Assembly: GCA_003024785.1 (NCBI GenBank)
Contig: PUQB01000403.1
Coordinates: forward strand, 62,001 to 126,000
Length of the DNA: 64,000 nucleotides
Direction: 5' to 3'
Source: Selaginella tamariscina
Taxonomy: Eukaryota; Streptophyta; Lycopodiopsida; Selaginellales; Selaginellaceae
The notes below the pieces were generated by a model. The model had not been told where the DNA came from. It saw nothing but the letters and a program-made list of their open reading frames with translations, and ran no database searches. Positions within the stretch are counted from its first letter, which is position 1. Every line of letters begins with the position of its first letter. Below, one piece after another: positions 59,418 to 64,000 of this stretch. Both the position numbers and the translations under genes were made by a program.

Positions 59418-62400
59418 ATGGAGTCGTCGTCAAATTCTGGGTAAGAATTAAAATAAAATCTGTTATACTCGGATACTTGAACTAATCATTTTTGTATTCA
59501 GATGTGGAATTGAGGTGACATTAAAGACAAGAGCAGGAGAAGAGATGGGCAGGGGGATTCTGGAATCAACTTGGCCATATTTTAAGATAAATGGGAAGCG
59601 CATTGGAGCAACCATGGCTGCTGTCAAATTAACCTCTGTCACATCTCATGGACAAGCAAAACAATGGAAAGTAGATTCGCTAGTCAAGCACCCGAAAGCA
59701 GGCTGCGAACCCAGATTGGACGATGCTCGACACATATGCCTTGTTCCATCCAATGTCACGTTCTCGGATCCAGAGGTCGTCAGTTACAACATTAATTTCG
59801 GGTGGTTTTGTCGACTTGTGGATAATGACGTTCACGTGTTCACTAATGATGTTGACCTTGGAGTTCTTCTTCAACTCAACGAAAGCCCATCTATGGAGGG
59901 GATCCATCTGGATGTCTACTTCGAAAATCTTCAGACTCATCGAGTAGGTGTATTGTCAGGAGATATTGCTTCACAATACAGAAAATCAGCAAGTGAGCAA
60001 TCTTCCCTCTTCACATTGAAGAAGAACACAGCGACATCATAATGGAGATTGAGAGGGTGGCTCGGTCTCAGGTTCTCTACAGATCACGTTCAATTTGCTT
60101 AGGGAGCTTTGGGAGCTGGAAGAGTGTACCGAGAACACTAGAACAGCTGCAGTCGGGGATCACACATGTTGATTCGGATCGCAAAAGAAAATCATCAATC
60201 GTTTTGTCAGCTGCACCTGTGGCATCTCATGCTGCAATAAGTCACAAGGAAATGATGTTGGATGATAAGATTTATCCTTGTAGGGTTAAATATTGCAGCG
60301 TCAACCCAAACTTCAATTACAGGCCACTCAACCAGGAACGTGTAGCTGAGCTCATGGAGAAGATGAAGGACGACAATTCTTATACCGTTCCACATAATGC
60401 TGTTTTGTGTCCATACTATGAAAGAAGGAAGGGCGCTGACAAAGTCTGGATCACAACACCAGAACAACTCATGAAGATTCAGACGGAGAATAAAAAATCT
60501 ATCAAGTACTACATCATTAGTGGCCAGCACACAATAACGGCAGCCCAACGACTTCTCGAGGAACACAACAAAGGAACGATGGCAACAAAACTTTCCGAGC
60601 ATACCCGTGAGAAGCTGACAAAAAGATCGGCGTTTTTAGCTAAGCCGAATCTCACAATCGAGCAGTACCATAAGTTATCGGCGGAATGGGACGCTGCCGA
60701 CACCAACCACTACAACAGCAAAATATGGGAGAAGTTTAAACACACGCGAGCCGTGTGGGAATCTCTTCAGCGACCACAAAGAGCTACCGCAGGGAATACA
60801 CAATCTGCGGAATACCGGGTAAGCAAATTGTTTGGGCGGGATTTATCTCGCCGGTATATTAATCTGTCTTTTTCCTCAGAGAGTTGAAGAAATTGCAGCA
60901 GTTGATTTTGCCCAGGTGGGCGGGAAGGAAACATCCTTTCTGATGATGTTGATTTCTTGCCCCGAAGATAGATCTTTGCCAAATGGTTGGGGATTATGGA
61001 ATCCTTTTCAAAAGGAACACTGAAGAAGAAGCAGACAAGTGAAGGGGAGCCCTCAGAAAAGTCTGCAAAGAAACCCAGTAAGACGCCGAAGGCTAAGTCT
61101 GTTCAATCTACAAAGGATGTAGACAACGATTTCAAGCTCACATGGTTGAAGCCTTTAAATGGAACAACGATGGAGGAGATGGAAGTCTTGGCTGATTTGG
61201 TGATCGATGGCAAACTACAAATTAATAACAGCAGCCCAACCTCTCCTTTTCATCTCAAGGCAATGGAGTTGAAGACGGTCAGGCATTTCAAGGAGTGGTT
61301 GGGAATACACTGCCACAAACTGGGTTGGACCTCGACTTCAACATATGAAGAGGTCAGCAAATATTTGCATGTGACGAACGATGATATGCTTGTCGAATGG
61401 GTGAACCAATCGGAAGATCTGGGCAAGAATCTATTGCACGCCAACGCCAAAAAGGAGAACATTGGGATGACGCCTTCTCTTATGGCAGTCCTTCAGCAGC
61501 GGAGAACCGAATTGAACCTTATAAAGGAGGATGCTACAAATCACGACAAGCCCTACAGATGTTTGTTGTTAGATTCGGAGACTTTATGGGGTAACATCAC
61601 TGCTTGTAGGAAACCGTTTCAATTGTTCGTGATGGATCGGCGGGTGTCAAAAAATCTTTCGACAGATAGGGCACTAGAGGATCTGGTGGAGAAACTTAGC
61701 CGTGCAAGCATATACATAGAAGGTATTTATTATTGAATTCATGCTTGCGCTCTTCACTGATACCTACTTTTTCAGGTATTTATTTCTTGATTCTTGCTCA
61801 TGTCACCGATACTTTTGCCTTCGCCTTCGCCAAGAAGAATAGACATCGTTGGACAGGATTTTATATGAACGATGCTAATCCCAAGTGCATTGATACCGTT
61901 GTTCACTTGGTTGTTAGGAATGCGCCAAACAATTTCAAGCTTCCAAATGACTGGCCAGGCATCTGTTTGCACTCCAACGGCCCTGAACCTCCATCCGATA
62001 CACCGATAGGTATGAGTGACGTATTCGACAATGTACGTTATCCAAACATTACAAGTCAAGCGGCACGGAGCATCGTCAACTTGATTAGGGGTCCTCACAG
62101 TGATGCGTGGGTTTTTGACTACTGCACTAGGGGGTCCGTCTTGAAGGAGTGTTACCTTCGGCATACATGTGTGTTTGCCGTTGAAAAGGATAAGACCATG
62201 GTTGAGGACCTGAACAAGTGGATAGATTGGGTCTCAACTGAGTACCCCAACGATTCCATAAAGGCGTATTTGAGAAAGTTCCCTCCAGATAAGTGCGATA
62301 GCTCTGAAGGTGAATCTGGTTCAATCTCGGAGTCTGAGAACGAACTTCAATCAGATATTAGACCGGAAGTTATCTCGAGGAGTACAGAACATTCGCACAC

Positions 62401-62521
62401 TCCAGGACCCATGGAAACATCAATAGAAGATGCAGAAGATCTTGAACCATCTCACAAGCGGCTTAGACCTTCTTCGCCTCACTCAGAAGGTAATAGCGAA
62501 GAAGAATTGATAATGAATTGA
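59418..62521 (+). CDS. Gene A copy 2: ParB-like / methyltransferase-like protein, 4 exons
   Basis: Likely exons: 59418-59440, 59502-60818, 60880-61722, 61776-62521 (about 975 codons). An acceptor at 59378 implies a 5'-UTR intron, possibly spanning the palindrome array. The N-terminal third is unrecognised. Next is a ParB/sulfiredoxin-like region (FNYRPLNQERVAELMEKM at 60312, YYIISGQHTITAAQ near 60504), then a Lys-rich linker. The last exon has WVFDYCTRGSVLKECYL and FAVEKD, resembling the SAM-binding motif and following acidic strand of DNA methyltransferases, but no clear DPPY-type catalytic motif. A Ser/Glu-rich tail ends the protein. ParB-methylase combinations are known from phages and bacteria. 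Frame breaks near 59990 and 60972 may be errors or decay; copy 1 is intact at the second. Partner or regulator of gene B is inference. Confidence 0.65.
60835..60852 (+). repeat. Palindrome variant inside gene A intron 2
   Basis: GGCGGGATTTATCTCGCC lies in the middle of the 61-base intron 60819-60879. The same 18-mer occurs in array R2 at 57723-57740. Copy 1 has it with one base missing near 24900. Confidence 0.9.
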
Positions 62522-62593
62522 TAGAGTGACGAATAGTTGTAAATGAGTGTAACATAAGGCATTTTTGTATATTTCTTTTATATTTGTACAGAA

Positions 62594-62599
62594 AATAAA
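62594..62599 (+). terminator. Polyadenylation-like signal of gene A
   Basis: AATAAA about 70 bases after the gene A stop and 34 bases before the first ATG of gene B; same arrangement in copy 1 at 26656. It supports gene A and gene B being separate transcripts. Confidence 0.5.
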
Positions 62600-62632
62600 T
62601 TCTCAAGGATTAATGAAGCTTTTAGTTCAAAC

Positions 62633-63958
62633 ATGGGTCACACATTAACAAGGTAAATAATATACCTTGATAATTTTAAGGTCAGCTAATTATCATTTTG
62701 CAGATGTAATGAAATAATTGAGAACATGGATTTTCAGCATTGCCATGAGGTAAGAGAGGGGTTTGGCGACAATTTCTTGTGCCACATGTCAGAATGACAG
62801 AGTTCATGCAGGAAATGGATAATAATGCAGCTCAAAACATCGTTACCATGGGGGCCACTTCATCATCATTTTTATTGGCTTCAATTCCGAAATCAATTTC
62901 TTCAGCGCATGCAATATCTGAATCTTGTAAGGATGATGTACAATTAAATGATGAAGGGATAGGCAACGAGATAGTGGCAACGATAAATGTGAAAGGGAGC
63001 AAACAAGTGATTTGCAAAGTATTCAAGAGGCAACGCTATCTCATGTTACTCATGGCCATATTGTGTTGTTGGATGTCAATGGTGTTCTGCTTCATCGACA
63101 AAGGCCCCAGGATAGAAAAAAGAAATCAAACAAGGAGATTTCATTCCTTGTCATGGTAAATTTCGATATGATATTATTTTTCGTCCAGGGTTGGATCGTC
63201 TCTTTCAAAAGCTTAAGGAGATGGGTGCGCTTGTGGGGATTTGGTCATGCATGCAGATTCATAACTTAACACCGCTGTTGAATTTACTTAAGAAACATTG
63301 TAGTGTTGCAGAAGAGGTGATTCGTAAAGATTGGATTTTTGACCAGCGAATGTGTCATAAACCTCTCGAATTTCACAATATAAGAAAGGAAAGCAAGCCA
63401 TACTTCTTCAAGAATGAAAGAATAATTGGGACTCATGGGGAGATCAGTCGCTTAAGGATAATGAAGAACGCACAGATGTTAGTAGTAGACGACTCTCCTC
63501 AGAAGGCTATGCTCAACCAAAACATTGCTTGTATTCATCCAATCACTTTCGATCCATATTCTGATACCGATATCATGGATGAGCTAGTGAACTACTTGGA
63601 TACGTGCCTCAGAAAGAAGAATCTCGAAAATTTTTGTGAGCAGTATCCACCGTATCATACATTTCCTGAAGCTTTTCTTTCTCGTGATATTGAATTTTAT
63701 AAAATGAAGGATAGCAACCGGGCGCTTTATAATATTATTCTTAAGGAACGTCAGTTTTTAGATGAGCCTTTATGCAGACCTTCTCTTATCACATCTTATG
63801 TATTAACAAGGATGGCAACTCCCAATTGCATTCGTGAGAGTGTTAAGTGGTGGCAACAACATCAAGATATTGACCAAAATGATTTGATTAATCCGGAGAG
63901 TGATGATTTAGACAAAATGAAAAGATTTCTTTGTATGATAGAAAGAAAGTATTTATAA
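62633..63958 (+). CDS. Gene B copy 2: FCP1-like HAD phosphatase domain protein
   Basis: A first exon from ATG 62633 (MGHTLTR) with an intron to 62703 is possible; a safer internal start is 62794 (MTEFMQEMDNN). The HAD domain has motif I LLDVNGVLLHR (Asp codon 63072), VGIWSCMQIHN and LVVDDSPQKAML, then IHPITFDPYSD, as in FCP1/NIF-type phosphatases that act on phosphoserine substrates such as the RNA polymerase II tail. Asn replaces the second motif I Asp, as in a plant FCP1-like subgroup, which may lower activity. The C-terminal part (NRALYNIILKERQFL onward) is open to the stop. One base lost near 63113, compared with copy 1, breaks the frame, and the N-terminal part is in another frame. Confidence 0.65.
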
Positions 63959-64000
63959 AAAAATTAACATGTTGATAAGAAATGATTTCATTTGTAATTA

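Overview
The window looks like nuclear DNA of a land plant with a repeat-swollen genome. Three short interstitial tracts of the plant telomere repeat (CCCTAAA)n lie at 55.5-56.1 kb, introns are short GT-AG introns, and Ty3/gypsy retrotransposons dominate, including a chromodomain element. The sequence alone does not give the species. A seed-free plant (fern, lycophyte or bryophyte) is my guess from the mix of element families. No tRNA, rRNA or ordinary housekeeping gene was recognised.

Layout. 0.2-3.6 kb: a worn Ty3/gypsy element and its LTR. 3.6-10.5 kb: AT-rich DNA with nested chromovirus-type LTRs; a complete solo LTR (6518-8181) has split an older reversed one. 10.6-13.0 kb: reversed patchwork of a transposase-like DUF7869 fragment, a gag-protease piece with sushi/PEG10-like Gag, and a partial LTR. 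13.0-17.3 kb: reversed, 5'-truncated chromovirus. 17.9-20.9 kb: a nearly full DUF7869-type gene (minus strand). 21.1-30.95 kb: a cassette with palindrome arrays, microsatellites and two genes (gene A and gene B), followed by a further array and a stub of a third gene A. 30.95-40.0 kb: GC-richer mosaic of Tat/Athila-like Ty3 fragments in both orientations. 40.1-50.1 kb: an unrecognised ORF region interrupted by a full-length 7.2-kb chromovirus (42560-49761) with 5-bp ACATG target duplication. 50.1-53.28 kb: a second sushi-like Ty3 element, cut off inside RNase H by a second copy of the cassette. 53.28-64.0 kb: that second cassette copy, with both genes and both arrays, running off the window end.

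The most unusual content is the cassette. It carries four arrays built on the 18-bp palindrome GGCGGGATTAATCCCGCC with hairpin-forming spacers. Gene A has a ParB/sulfiredoxin-like region followed by a C-terminal segment resembling a degenerate DNA-methyltransferase SAM-binding motif. Gene B encodes an FCP1-like HAD phosphatase domain. Arrays sit directly 5' of gene A (twice) and of the DUF7869 gene, and a palindrome variant is present inside a gene A intron. Many palindromes differ by paired changes that keep the symmetry. I infer a mobile or selfish unit in which palindromes are bound, or are recombination or regulatory sites; this is not proven.

Caveat: nearly every coding region, even in the young chromovirus, has single-base indels, and the two cassette copies are broken at different places. 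Residual assembly indel errors are as likely as genuine decay, so intact versus pseudogene calls are provisional.
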